DNA of 64,000 bases, from positions 114,917-178,916 of the forward strand of contig CAMCVP010000003.1 of the NCBI GenBank assembly GCA_945881835.1, given 5' to 3'. Shown here in pieces: positions 36,508-46,877 of the stretch. Position numbers and translations under genes: made by a program. The notes beneath the pieces were generated by a model. That model ran no database searches. It was not told the DNA's origin and was given only the letters and a program-made list of their open reading frames with translations. The stretch comes from Chryseobacterium gleum. Lineage in GTDB: Bacteria; Bacteroidota; Bacteroidia; Flavobacteriales_D; Sanyastnellaceae. How positions within the stretch are numbered: position 1 is the stretch's first letter; each line of letters opens with the position of its first letter.

Positions 36508-36508
36508 T

Positions 36509-38434
<1,926 letters not shown>

Positions 38435-40567
38435 TTACTTCAAAGAATAATTGTGTCCAACATTTTTGAAGAAGAAGGTCCACTTGTCGGTTTGTTCCGC
38501 AATGATTTGTTCAGTGCTTTTTCCTGCACCGTGTCCTGCGCTTGTTTCAATGCGAATAAGGGCAGGTCTTTCGTTCGTTGTGCATTCTTGAAGCATTGCT
38601 GCGAACTTGAAGCTGTGTGCTGGAACTACGCGATCATCGTGGTCTGCAGTCATAACCATGGTAGCAGGATAATTGGTCTTGGGTTTCAAGTTGTGATAAG
38701 GCGAATAGCCTTTGAGGTAGTTGAACATTTGTTCCGATTCGTCGGCGCTTCCGTATTCTGGAATCCATCCTTTTCCAACTGTGAAGTGATGGTAGCGAAG
38801 CATGTCTAACACTCCAACAGCAGGAAATGCAACAGCGAATTTTTCAGGGTGCTGCGTCATGCAAGCACCCACCAATAGACCTCCGTTTGATCCACCTTCA
38901 ATTCCTAATTTTTGTGTTGAAGTGTATTTGTTTTCGATGAGGTAATCTGCGCAACCCAAGAAATCGTCGAAGACGTTTTGCTTGTTGTAAAGCATTCCGC
39001 CTTTGTGCCAGTTCTCTCCAAACTCGCCGCCACCGCGAAGATTTGCCATGGCGAATACGCCGCCTTGTTCGAGTAGTATTAATCGAGAAGAGGAGAATGA
39101 GGGCGTTAATGAAATGTTGAATCCACCGTATCCGTAAAGCAGTGTTGGATTATTTCCATCTAACACAAGTCCTTTTTTATGAACGAGGAAGAGAGGGACT
39201 TGTGTTCCGTCTTTCGACGTCACTAGAACTTGTTTGCTTTCGTAGTCATTCATGTTGAAATCGACCGAAGGTCTGTGATATTCACCGTAGGTTAAATCTT
39301 CTACGTTGAATGAATAGATGACTCCCGGATAGGTGAAGGAAGTGAACGTGAAGTAACACGATTTATCTTGACGCTTGCCTGAGAATCCGCTTGCAGTGCC
39401 GGTTCCATCGGGAAGCGTTATTTTCTTGATGTTCTTTCCTTCATAGTCACAGGCTTCAATTTCGGTGTTGGCCATGTTGAGGTAATGAAGGAATAATTTT
39501 CCACCGCAGGTGGAAACACCTTCCAACAAACGCTTATCTTCGGGAATGATGGTCTTCCAATTTTTAGGATTCGGATTAGCCGGATTCACTTTTACCAATC
39601 TGTAGTTTGGTGCATCGACATCTGTGTGCACAATGAGTTCTCCGTCAATGGCCACTTCCACCATAGAACTGTGGTGACTCAAGTCTGTGAAAAGTGGAAT
39701 GAAATTCATTCCTCCGTTTGCAATGTCTTTGTAATAGACAGCGTAGCCATCGGTTCCAGGAGCAGAAGTGATAAAGAGGTAGCGTTTGTCTTCGCTTAAC
39801 CCCGCATTGTTGTAGTAGGTTGGATTGCTTTTGTCTTCGTAAACAAGTTTGTCAGAATCTTGACTTGTGCCTAGGATGTGATAGTAGACCGCATGATTCA
39901 TGTTGTTTCCGCTTAGGACTTCTCCTGCAGCGGGCGCTGGATAGCGGCTGTAGAAGAATCCGTTTCCAAACCAAGACGCCCCACTAAACTTCACCCATTC
40001 AATTGGAGCTTCAACTTCTTCTCCGGTTTCAATATTGAAAATATGAATGTTACTCCAATCGCTACCGGCCTTGCTAACCGCCACGGCCATTAAGGTGTGA
40101 TCGTCGTTCGAGTCGAGTAAACTGTATGTTGTAAGTCCTTTCGGATCTAATGCATTCGGATCAATAAAAACTTTTTCAGCACCGCGCATTCCTTTTTTTA
40201 CATAGCACACCGCTTGCGGTTGCAGCCCGGTGTTCTTCCAGAAGAAATAATAATCGCCATGCTTATCAGGAGCACTTACTTTTTCAAAATTGAAAATGGA
40301 AGTATAGCGCTCGCGAATCTCGTTGCGCATTTTTTCTCCGCTTAAATATTTTTCTGTAAGCGCTTGTTCATCTTTCACCCACTGAATGGTGCGCGCGCTT
40401 CCGTCGTCTTCAAGTCCGTAAAAAGGATCGTGCACTTTCGTACCAAAGAATCCGAAAGTGGTGTCTTGAATGTTTTTGTTTTGGGGTTGTTGAATTTGCA
40501 TAACAGCGTTTTCTTGTTTGCATGCAACGAGAGAAGTGAGGCATGCAATTGCGATAATTTTTTTCAT
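38435..40567 (-). CDS. Prolyl oligopeptidase (S9A) lipoprotein
   Basis: A 710-residue serine peptidase cleaving after proline in short peptides. The lipobox LTSLVAC-K (MKKIIAIACLTSLVACK) predicts membrane anchoring. The N-terminal beta-propeller is followed by the alpha/beta hydrolase domain with the nucleophile in EGGSNGGLLVG, Asp in DHDDRVVPAHSFK and His in ETSAGHGAGKST. ATG 40567 is used; an upstream TTG at 40579 would overlap the MFS gene. It starts 2 nt after the MFS transporter stop, which suggests joint peptide/proline use. Confidence 0.93.
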   Translation of the reverse strand: MKKIIAIACLTSLVACKQENAVMQIQQPQNKNIQDTTFGFFGTKVHDPFYGLEDDGSARTIQWVKDEQALTEKYLSGEKMRNEIRERYTSIFNFEKVSAPDKHGDYYFFWKNTGLQPQAVCYVKKGMRGAEKVFIDPNALDPKGLTTYSLLDSNDDHTLMAVAVSKAGSDWSNIHIFNIETGEEVEAPIEWVKFSGASWFGNGFFYSRYPAPAAGEVLSGNNMNHAVYYHILGTSQDSDKLVYEDKSNPTYYNNAGLSEDKRYLFITSAPGTDGYAVYYKDIANGGMNFIPLFTDLSHHSSMVEVAIDGELIVHTDVDAPNYRLVKVNPANPNPKNWKTIIPEDKRLLEGVSTCGGKLFLHYLNMANTEIEACDYEGKNIKKITLPDGTGTASGFSGKRQDKSCYFTFTSFTYPGVIYSFNVEDLTYGEYHRPSVDFNMNDYESKQVLVTSKDGTQVPLFLVHKKGLVLDGNNPTLLYGYGGFNISLTPSFSSSRLILLEQGGVFAMANLRGGGEFGENWHKGGMLYNKQNVFDDFLGCADYLIENKYTSTQKLGIEGGSNGGLLVGACMTQHPEKFAVAFPAVGVLDMLRYHHFTVGKGWIPEYGSADESEQMFNYLKGYSPYHNLKPKTNYPATMVMTADHDDRVVPAHSFKFAAMLQECTTNERPALIRIETSAGHGAGKSTEQIIAEQTDKWTFFFKNVGHNYSLK

Positions 40568-40568
40568 T

Positions 40569-41813
40569 TTATTCTTCAATGAAGTTGAGGTTTTTTCCGA
40601 ATGTTTCGGGCAAGTAGGCGAGGGCTATTACCGCAATTCCTATGGTTACTCCGCCTATGATTAGGGCGCTGTTGATGATTCCGAAACTTGGTTCAATGTA
40701 TTTGAAAGATAAGACTATTGGAACAGTTGATCCGCGTACGAAGTTGGGCACAGTTGAAGCAACGGTGGAGCGGATGTTTGTTCCGAATTGCTCGGCTGCG
40801 TTCGAGACAAACAATACCCAGTAACCCGTTGTTGCGCCAAGCAGTGCGGCTAGCGCATAGAATGTGTTTACAGAATGGTGATGAACCAAGAGGAAGTAAA
40901 GGCTTATGATAACCGTTGTTCCGAGGTAGAAGAAGATGATTTTTTTTCTGCTTTTGAGGAACTGACTAATGAAGCCTGAAATGAGGTCTCCTCCAGAAAG
41001 GCCGAGGTAACAAAAGATGATGCAGGTTGTCGGGTCAATGGTTCCTTCTACTTCTAAGACGGTTGCGAATTTGTCAGAAAATTTAATCAGCAGACCAACG
41101 CAAAACCAAACGGGAAGTCCGATAGCAATGCATGATAAATAGCGCAGTGCTCGTTCTTTCGTTTTGAAAAGCATGAAGAAATTTCCGCGTTGTACTTTTT
41201 GTTTTTCCACCTTGTCGAACATTTCACTTTCGAAAGTTTGAAAACGCATAAACAAAAGCAACAGCCCAAGACATCCACCTATGATGTAAGACATCTGCCA
41301 AGATTCTAATCCAAGCATGGTGAATTGAAGTTTGTGAATGCCAACAGCGGCAACGGCTCCGAGCGCGCCCATGGTTACAATGATCATGGTTCCGATGCCT
41401 CGTTTTTCCTTCGACATGGATTCGTTAATGAGGGTAACGGCTGCGCCTAATTCTCCGGCAAGACCAATGCCTGTTATAAAGCGAATAATGGAGTAGGCTT
41501 CAACATTGGTAACAAAGGCATTCGCAATGTTTGCCAATGAATAAATGAGAATAGAGCCGAAGAGTATTTTTTTTCTCCCGCGTTTGTCGCCCAGAATTCC
41601 CCAGATAAGTCCGCCTAAAATGATTCCCGACATTTGCCACAGGAATAAACTGTAGTCAAGTGTTTTGATTAGGTTCTCGTCGGTTATGCCAATGCCGCGA
41701 AGACTTTCTTTGCTAACGATATTGAAAAGTTGAAGATCGTAGATGTCTACGAAGTAACCCAAAGAGGCTACAAGTATAGTAAGACTTAATTTTTTATCGA
41801 ATGATTTTGGCAT
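40569..41813 (-). CDS. MFS transporter (metabolite:H+ symporter-like)
   Basis: A 414-residue membrane protein with about 12 helices. The MFS loop motif GDKRGRKKILFGS (between helices 2 and 3, residues about 76-88) and RFITGIGLAGELGAAV of helix 4 place it near the MHS/sugar-porter branch. Substrate unknown. Transcribed just before the prolyl oligopeptidase, so uptake of peptide breakdown products such as proline is a reasonable inference. Confidence 0.85.
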   Translation of the reverse strand: MPKSFDKKLSLTILVASLGYFVDIYDLQLFNIVSKESLRGIGITDENLIKTLDYSLFLWQMSGIILGGLIWGILGDKRGRKKILFGSILIYSLANIANAFVTNVEAYSIIRFITGIGLAGELGAAVTLINESMSKEKRGIGTMIIVTMGALGAVAAVGIHKLQFTMLGLESWQMSYIIGGCLGLLLLFMRFQTFESEMFDKVEKQKVQRGNFFMLFKTKERALRYLSCIAIGLPVWFCVGLLIKFSDKFATVLEVEGTIDPTTCIIFCYLGLSGGDLISGFISQFLKSRKKIIFFYLGTTVIISLYFLLVHHHSVNTFYALAALLGATTGYWVLFVSNAAEQFGTNIRSTVASTVPNFVRGSTVPIVLSFKYIEPSFGIINSALIIGGVTIGIAVIALAYLPETFGKNLNFIEE

Positions 41814-41824
41814 AACTGCAAGAC

Positions 41825-42421
41825 TTATTTGTCTTGCAAGATAGTATTGGATTGATTACGAAGTAATCTTTGATCTTCGAGAGGGAAGAAGAATTTTTCA
41901 TTCCAGCCCTGAGAAGTCCACTCCATCATAGAAACGGTTTCAATGGTCCAAGATTGTTCCAATTGAAGTTGACGAGCTTTTGATTTTACGTCTTCGAAAT
42001 TTGCAGCACTCCAGTTGCTTCGTGCTAAAGCCACTTCAGCTTTAGGAAAATCAAAAACGATTGGAGAGTATTCGAAATGGTTCCATTCCAACAAGACGTT
42101 GATAATTTTTTTAGACAATTCGGTAAGTTCAGCAGATGGTTCAGGCTGAAGCGAGATTTGTTTAAAAAGCGAATTGAAAACTATTCTACTCAATGTAATT
42201 GTAAAGCTTGGAATATTGTTTAACGCAAGTTGTATCGCATTTCCCAATTCAAAAACGCCATCTTCGTCTGTATTGAACTGAAAGGAAAGGGGAAGGTATA
42301 CAGGCTTTACAATGGCTTCTGAATTATTAGGGTAAAGTAGGTTTCCTTGAATTGCACGCGTAGCTAGTTCTTCAGGAAGACTAGGTTTTAGTGCTATGAA
42401 GTAAAAATTACCTTTATCCAT
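41825..42421 (-). CDS. Conserved protein, possible degenerate 2H-phosphoesterase fold
   Basis: A 198-residue cytoplasmic protein that I cannot assign firmly. The layout (FYFIALKPSLPEELATR, VYLPLSFQF, PSFTITLSRIVFN, and AEVALARSNW) resembles the duplicated beta-alpha halves of 2'-5' RNA ligase-like proteins, but neither HxT/S motif is present. ATG at 42421. The promoter TAACTTTG (42429-42436) lies 7 nt upstream; MFS follows after 11 nt. Confidence 0.55.
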   Translation of the reverse strand: MDKGNFYFIALKPSLPEELATRAIQGNLLYPNNSEAIVKPVYLPLSFQFNTDEDGVFELGNAIQLALNNIPSFTITLSRIVFNSLFKQISLQPEPSAELTELSKKIINVLLEWNHFEYSPIVFDFPKAEVALARSNWSAANFEDVKSKARQLQLEQSWTIETVSMMEWTSQGWNEKFFFPLEDQRLLRNQSNTILQDK

Positions 42422-42428
42422 ATGCGTT

Positions 42429-42436
42429 CAAAGTTA
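42429..42436 (-). promoter_or_regulatory. -7 box of the 41825-42421 gene
   Basis: TAACTTTG on the minus strand, 7 nt before the ATG; its first TAA doubles as the stop codon of the upstream 37-residue frame. Confidence 0.6.
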
Positions 42437-42547
42437 CAACCAAATGACGGCGCAAACAATAAAAACGATAATTATGACCAAATAATACCATATGTCTACA
42501 AACCAGGGAAAATACTCTTTGTAGAATTCTTTAAACTTGTTCTTCAT
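42434..42547 (-). CDS. Small single-pass membrane protein, 37 residues
   Basis: ATG at 42547, TAA at 42434-42436. The translation begins MKNKFKEFYKEYFPWFVDI and continues as one very hydrophobic helix (WYYLVIIIVFIVCAVIWL). A basic amphipathic N-terminus with one C-terminal helix is a typical tail-anchored or N-in small membrane protein. It lies 12 nt upstream of the 41825-42421 gene on the same strand. The family is unknown to me. Evidence is composition and position only. Confidence 0.6.
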   Translation of the reverse strand: MKNKFKEFYKEYFPWFVDIWYYLVIIIVFIVCAVIWL

Positions 42548-42740
42548 CAGTTGAAAACGAATAAATAAAGGCTAACAACTGAAAGCGTGAGTAGAACCCA
42601 TTTCTTCGTCCGAATTTCCATGTGAAAGCTATTAATGTGTAGCCCAAAAGGAAGCTTTTCTTGGTTAGTTTAAACAACTTATTAAAATGGTTTTCAAATA
42701 CGAAGTGTTAATTGCGTGTTGGAACGGCATCGTTGCTTCT

Positions 42741-42748
42741 TAACTTTG
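42741..42748 (+). promoter_or_regulatory. -7 box of the CsgG-like lipoprotein gene
   Basis: TAACTTTG, exact TAnnTTTG match, 7 nt before the ATG at 42756, so the leader is at most a few nucleotides. Confidence 0.65.
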
Positions 42749-42755
42749 AAAAGTC

Positions 42756-44117
42756 ATGAGAGGAATTCAAGATTTGAAAATTGCAACGAGTTTATGTCTG
42801 TTTGTGTTTGTGGGAATGGTCGGTTGCACCACATACCAAACTCAATTACGCGATGCTAAGGATTATGAAGATGCGCGCATGTATTCTAAGGCATTAAGTC
42901 TTTATTCAGAATTGCTCGAACGTAAGGAAACAAAAGAAGCGCTTATTGGAAAGAAGCGTGTGGTTGAGGCGATAATTAGAGAAACCTACGACGGACCTAT
43001 TCGCATGTATTGTATGCAGGATAAGCTGTGTGAAGCGGAACAGTTGTATTCGGAACTTTCCACATTCATTGAAAAAAATAAATCATTGGATGTAAAGGAG
43101 CCATATGGATTGAAAGATTTTATTGTGCAATCGAAGCGCACTTATTGCGAGTCTCTATACAAGCAAGCCGAGTCTGACGTGCTTGCTTTTAAATATGACG
43201 ATGCAAGGGTCAAGCTCAACCTTATTCGAAACTTCTTCGAAGACTTTCCAAATTTGGATTATCTGGAAAGTTTATGCGTGTTGTATCCGAATTATTACCT
43301 AGCAACTAAATCCATAGATGAGGGGAGACTCCGCGATGCTTATAAAGCCCTGAAGAGAATTGAAGCTATAGATCCATCGTTCAAAGACTCGAAGAAAATG
43401 TTAGAGTCTTGTTTGAAGCAAGGTCGTGTTACAGTGGCCTATGTTGCGGTTGATCGTGAAAATGTAAATAACGACGTGGAAAAGGAAATGGGAGCGCATG
43501 TCACTCAGTCCTTATTAGATAATAAGGATCCATTTTTGACTTTGTTAAATCGCGACTACACTTCCAAGCTTCTGGAAGAACAGAAGTTGGGGATGTCGGG
43601 TTTGTATGATGAAAAGACGATTATCCAAGCGGGAAAACTGGTTGGAGCGCGATACATTTTATTGGGAGAAATCATCGAATATTCCGCAGATCAGAAGTTG
43701 AATGACTATGGATTTAAGAAAGGTTATTTAGGAAAGACCATTGGCGATACCAAAGTGAAATATCGTCAGTGGAATAAGAAGTTCTCTTTGCAGATGAAAT
43801 ACAGAATTAGCATGGTGGATTCTGAAACAGGAGAGACGCTTTTCAATTCTGTTTATCCGTTGAATAAGATGAGTGAGGTGGATTGGGCTGAATACAACGG
43901 CGATTACAAGATGGTTTATCCGGGCGATTGGAACTGGGAATTGATTCGCACTGGGGAGGGTCATGTAGACATTACGAAGTACAATGATCTTCAAAAATTA
44001 TTTAGTCAGAAGCCCATGGGCAATGAGTTGAATCAATTGCGCACCAATTTCATGATTGAACTTTCGGGTTTTGTGAAGAGAGGTGTGGAGACGAAGATTA
44101 TTGAAGTTACGCCTTAG
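42756..44117 (+). CDS. CsgG-like lipoprotein with N-terminal helical repeats
   Basis: A 453-residue lipoprotein (lipobox VGMVGC-T near residue 25). Residues 30-220 form TPR-like helical hairpins (DARMYSKALSLYSELLERK, CEAEQLYSELSTF, RLRDAYKALKRIEAIDPSF). Residues about 230-450 look like the CsgG/curli-assembly fold: VTVAYVAVDREN, then LLEEQKLGMSGLYDEKTIIQ, GKLVGARYILLGEI and VDSETGETLFN. The CsgG part would place it at the outer membrane or periplasm; there are no curli genes nearby. Its stop shares TTAG with the convergent coaE stop. Confidence 0.7.
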   Translation: MRGIQDLKIATSLCLFVFVGMVGCTTYQTQLRDAKDYEDARMYSKALSLYSELLERKETKEALIGKKRVVEAIIRETYDGPIRMYCMQDKLCEAEQLYSELSTFIEKNKSLDVKEPYGLKDFIVQSKRTYCESLYKQAESDVLAFKYDDARVKLNLIRNFFEDFPNLDYLESLCVLYPNYYLATKSIDEGRLRDAYKALKRIEAIDPSFKDSKKMLESCLKQGRVTVAYVAVDRENVNNDVEKEMGAHVTQSLLDNKDPFLTLLNRDYTSKLLEEQKLGMSGLYDEKTIIQAGKLVGARYILLGEIIEYSADQKLNDYGFKKGYLGKTIGDTKVKYRQWNKKFSLQMKYRISMVDSETGETLFNSVYPLNKMSEVDWAEYNGDYKMVYPGDWNWELIRTGEGHVDITKYNDLQKLFSQKPMGNELNQLRTNFMIELSGFVKRGVETKIIEVTP

Positions 44118-44130
44118 GCGTTTAACTTTT
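44109..44130. terminator. Hairpin with both convergent stop codons in its loop
   Basis: ACGCC (44109-44113) pairs with GGCGT (44117-44121) around TTA, the shared stop triplet of the CsgG-like gene (TAG) and coaE (TAA). A TTTAACTTTT tract follows on the plus strand. Short stem, so moderate confidence. Confidence 0.45.
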
Positions 44131-44686
44131 CGTGAATGGCAAGGATGTCATTCAGAATACTATTCCCTTCGTTATTCTCAATTGTAAATAGTTTTTTGGA
44201 AGGGAATTTCTCGTTTTTCTTTTGAAGCGAATCACGTTTGTTGAATTCTTCTTCTGTAAATCCGCTTCGAAGGATAACGCGCTGAAGGCGCGTTGCTCTG
44301 TTTGCTTCAACCTCAATTAACCAATCGCAGTTTTCGGGTTGAAACGAATCGGCTAGAGCCGCTTCGCGAATGATGTATTTTGAAGTTTGAATGGATTTCC
44401 ATTGAATGAATCTGTCTTGAACATAGCCGTGAATGAGCTTTTCAAGGCGGAGCCTTTTTTCTACGTTCGAAAATATGATGGAAGCGATTTCAGATTTCCA
44501 GGAGTCTTTCGAAAAGTCAATTTCAATTCCGAGAATCGTTTTAACCTCATTTTGAATGGAAGGGATGTTGTATGCTTTTTTGGCTTCGTCGTCGGAATTG
44601 AAAACAGGAATTCCGAGTGCAACGAAGACCCTTGCAATTGTCGATTTTCCCGACCCGATATTTCCTGTTAATCCTACTACTTGCAT
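44114..44686 (-). CDS. coaE: Dephospho-CoA kinase
   Basis: Last step of CoA synthesis. The 190 residues begin MQVVGLTGNIGSGKSTIARVF, with the P-loop at residues 8-15, and carry GIPVFNSDDEAKKAY and IREAALADSF typical of the family. Divergent from rpe and convergent with the CsgG-like gene. Confidence 0.94.
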   Translation of the reverse strand: MQVVGLTGNIGSGKSTIARVFVALGIPVFNSDDEAKKAYNIPSIQNEVKTILGIEIDFSKDSWKSEIASIIFSNVEKRLRLEKLIHGYVQDRFIQWKSIQTSKYIIREAALADSFQPENCDWLIEVEANRATRLQRVILRSGFTEEEFNKRDSLQKKNEKFPSKKLFTIENNEGNSILNDILAIHEKLNA

Positions 44687-44719
44687 AGAAAAAATAATTC
44701 AAGCTAACAAAACGAAATG

Positions 44720-44727
44720 TATCTTTG
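44720..44727 (+). promoter_or_regulatory. -7 box of rpe (leaderless arrangement)
   Basis: TATCTTTG followed by CCGC and the ATG at 44732. Confidence 0.75.
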
Positions 44728-44731
44728 CCGC

Positions 44732-45403
44732 ATGTCAAAAGTAAACGAAGTTCTTATTGCACCGTCGGTTTTATCTGCCGATTTTGCAAATCTGCAGCGT
44801 GATATCGAAATGATAAATGCATCTGATGCGGATTGGTTTCATGTAGATGTAATGGATGGTGTTTTCGTTCCGAATATTTCTTTCGGGATGCCTGTGATAA
44901 AGGCGTTAAAAAAGCACGCGACCAAGCCGCTTGATGTGCACTTGATGATTGTTCAACCTGAACGTTACATTGCTGATTTCAAAGCCGTGGGTGCTGATAT
45001 TTTAACTGTTCACGCTGAAGCATGCACGCATTTGCACAGAACCATTCAAGCAATTAAAGCTGAAGGTATGAAGGCTGGAGTGGCATTGAATCCGCATACA
45101 CCTTTAAGTGCGATTGAAGAAGTATTAGAAGATGTTGATTTGATCTTGATCATGTCTGTGAATCCTGGTTTTGGCGGACAACAGTTTATTGAAAACACCT
45201 ATTCTAAATTGGAGCGTTTGAAGGCGATGCTAGCGAATACGGCAAACAAGCCGGCTATTGAAGTCGATGGTGGTGTAAATGCGACGAACGCGCCGAAACT
45301 GAAGGCAGCAGGGGCTACAGCGCTAGTAGCTGGAAACTTTGTGTTTTCAAGTTCGAACCCAACTACAACTATTCAAGAATTAAAAACGTCTGTCAATGGC
45401 TAA
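44732..45403 (+). CDS. rpe: Ribulose-phosphate 3-epimerase
   Basis: Interconverts ribulose 5-phosphate and xylulose 5-phosphate in the pentose phosphate pathway. The 223 residues include IAPSVLSADFANL, the metal-binding DWFHVDVMDGVFVPN and DVHLMIVQPE, SVNPGFGGQQFI and EVDGGVNATN. ATG 44732 gives the standard N-terminus and lies 4 nt from the -7 box; ATG 44717 lies upstream of that box and is not likely to be transcribed. Overlaps the next gene by 8 nt. Confidence 0.96.
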   Translation: MSKVNEVLIAPSVLSADFANLQRDIEMINASDADWFHVDVMDGVFVPNISFGMPVIKALKKHATKPLDVHLMIVQPERYIADFKAVGADILTVHAEACTHLHRTIQAIKAEGMKAGVALNPHTPLSAIEEVLEDVDLILIMSVNPGFGGQQFIENTYSKLERLKAMLANTANKPAIEVDGGVNATNAPKLKAAGATALVAGNFVFSSSNPTTTIQELKTSVNG

Positions 45404-45977
45404 GAAAAATAGTGGAGTGAATTTGTTCAAATTCCGTGTAATTATGGATACTGAACAAGATGTGTTTCGTGACATTGAAATCGAAACAGAGTCGAATTTC
45501 GATACGCTGCATAAAGCTGTTTTAGATGCGTTCGATTTTGAGCAAGGAGAAATGGCGAGTTTCTATTTGAGCGATGAAGAGTGGAGCAAAGGATTGGAGA
45601 TTTCCTTGATGGATATGGGTGGTGTTGACGAAGACTCGTTGTCAATGTCGACCACGATTCTTTCAGATATGGTAATGAAGCCTGGCGATAAAATTTTATA
45701 TGTGTATGATTTCATGCGCATGTGGATTTTCTATATTGAATTGGTAGAGGTGAAGAAGGATAAGCCAAGTACGATTTATCCGCGCGTAGCACTTGTATTC
45801 GGAGATGCACCGTCGCAAGACAGTAAGGAGTTTCAAGATATGTTTGAAGCAGATGTAGTAGGAGGTGGCGCTTCGGATTTAGATGATGAAGATGTTGATG
45901 AAGATGAGTTTGGTGAAGACGATAACATTTTTGATGAAGATGAATTTGACGGGTCTTATACCTACGACAATGAATAA
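45396..45977 (+). CDS. IS1096 TnpR/pRiA4b ORF-3-like domain protein with acidic tail
   Basis: A 193-residue protein. Residues 8-125 (LFKFRVIMDTEQDVFRDIEI, LHKAVLDAFDFEQGEMASFYLSDEEW, KPGDKILYVYDF, MRMWIFYIEL) match the pRiA4b ORF-3-like fold, named from mobile elements but common in chromosomes. The tail (from about residue 155) is almost entirely Asp/Glu. It overlaps the rpe end and contains the start of the DUF1573 gene, so all three are probably co-translated. No transposase is near. Function unknown. Confidence 0.8.
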   Translation: MAKKNSGVNLFKFRVIMDTEQDVFRDIEIETESNFDTLHKAVLDAFDFEQGEMASFYLSDEEWSKGLEISLMDMGGVDEDSLSMSTTILSDMVMKPGDKILYVYDFMRMWIFYIELVEVKKDKPSTIYPRVALVFGDAPSQDSKEFQDMFEADVVGGGASDLDDEDVDEDEFGEDDNIFDEDEFDGSYTYDNE

Positions 45978-46455
45978 ATACTTCGTTTTTGCGCTAGTTG
46001 TCTTTTTCGCCTCTTGTGAAAACAAAGAGCGTAAAGTGACCTCTGATTTGTTGAATTTTCCTTCCGCAGAAAACGGACAGGTTCAAGGTGATTTGCCTGA
46101 GATTTCATTTGAAGAAGCCGAGTTTAATTTTGGTAAGGTTGCGGTAGGAGAGAAGATTACACACACGTACTTTTTTGTAAACAAAGGGAAGGGAGATCTT
46201 CAAATTGCTCAAGTGACTCCAAGCTGTGGTTGCACCACCTTAAAAGATTGGCCCAAGGATCCTATTTCTCCAGGACAGTCAGGAGTCATTACGGTTGAGT
46301 TTAACAGTGCAGGTTTTTCAGGAAATATTGAAAAGACTATTCAAGTGGCCACCAACGGAATTCCGCGTGACTACTATTTGAAATTAAAAGGAGAGGTGTC
46401 TGGACAAGCTTTAGATGCTGCTAGACCAGGAGTTAAGATGGATAGATTGAAGTAG
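45970..46455 (+). CDS. DUF1573 lipoprotein
   Basis: A 161-residue lipoprotein (MNKYFVFALVVFFASC-E). The DUF1573 Ig-like domain spans about residues 45-145: EAEFNFGKVAVGEKITHTYF, VTPSCGCTTLKDWPKD, ISPGQSGVITVEFNS and IQVATNGIPRDYYLKLKGE. The CGC pair is typical of the family. The ATG overlaps the end of the preceding gene. yajC follows with its own promoter. Function unknown. Confidence 0.88.
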   Translation: MNKYFVFALVVFFASCENKERKVTSDLLNFPSAENGQVQGDLPEISFEEAEFNFGKVAVGEKITHTYFFVNKGKGDLQIAQVTPSCGCTTLKDWPKDPISPGQSGVITVEFNSAGFSGNIEKTIQVATNGIPRDYYLKLKGEVSGQALDAARPGVKMDRLK

Positions 46456-46479
46456 TTTATTTCAGCAACTATAATTCAG

Positions 46480-46487
46480 TACATTTG
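46480..46487 (+). promoter_or_regulatory. -7 box of yajC
   Basis: TACATTTG, exact TAnnTTTG match, 21 nt before the ATG at 46509. Confidence 0.7.
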
Positions 46488-46508
46488 CAACCTAAAATAG
46501 AAAACAAA

Positions 46509-46817
46509 ATGATTTTATTACAAGCACCACAAGGAGAACAAAGTATGATGCCCATGTTATTAATGATGGGTGGAATGTTTGTTATTATGTATTTTTTCAT
46601 GATTCGTCCACAAATGAAAAAAGCGAAAGAAGCGAAGAAGTTTCAAGACGGTATTTCTGTTGGAGACAAGATTGTTACAGTAGGAGGAATTCACGGTAAA
46701 GTTGTTGAAGTAGACGATACAACAGTGGTTATTGGTTTAGACCAAGGACGTATGCGTATTGAGAAAGCTGCTTTAAGCGCAGACAGAACTGTTAGCGAAG
46801 GTCAACAACAGAAGTAA
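46509..46817 (+). CDS. yajC: Sec translocon accessory subunit YajC
   Basis: A 102-residue protein with one membrane helix (MLLMMGGMFVIMYFFMIRPQ, about residues 15-35) followed by the family motif RPQMKKAKEAKKFQDGISVGDKIVTVGGIHGKV (in parts). It associates with SecDF. ATG 46509 is used rather than the TTG that lies inside the -7 box. Followed by a strong terminator. Confidence 0.93.
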   Translation: MILLQAPQGEQSMMPMLLMMGGMFVIMYFFMIRPQMKKAKEAKKFQDGISVGDKIVTVGGIHGKVVEVDDTTVVIGLDQGRMRIEKAALSADRTVSEGQQQK

Positions 46818-46833
46818 GAATATTTAACTCATT

Positions 46834-46860
46834 AAAAAGGCCGCATTCGCGGCCTTTTTT
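46834..46860 (+). terminator. Terminator of yajC, usable in both directions
   Basis: AAAAAGGCCGC-ATTC-GCGGCCTTTTTT: an 11-bp near-perfect stem ending in six T on the plus strand and five T on the minus strand, between the convergent yajC and helicase genes. Confidence 0.9.
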
Positions 46861-46877
46861 GTTGTCTTATCTAAAAG

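Noticed and set aside
45396..45977. Insertion sequence remnant
   Set aside because: The IS1096/pRiA4b name suggests mobility, but no transposase, inverted repeats or target duplications are visible and the gene is tightly coupled to its neighbours.
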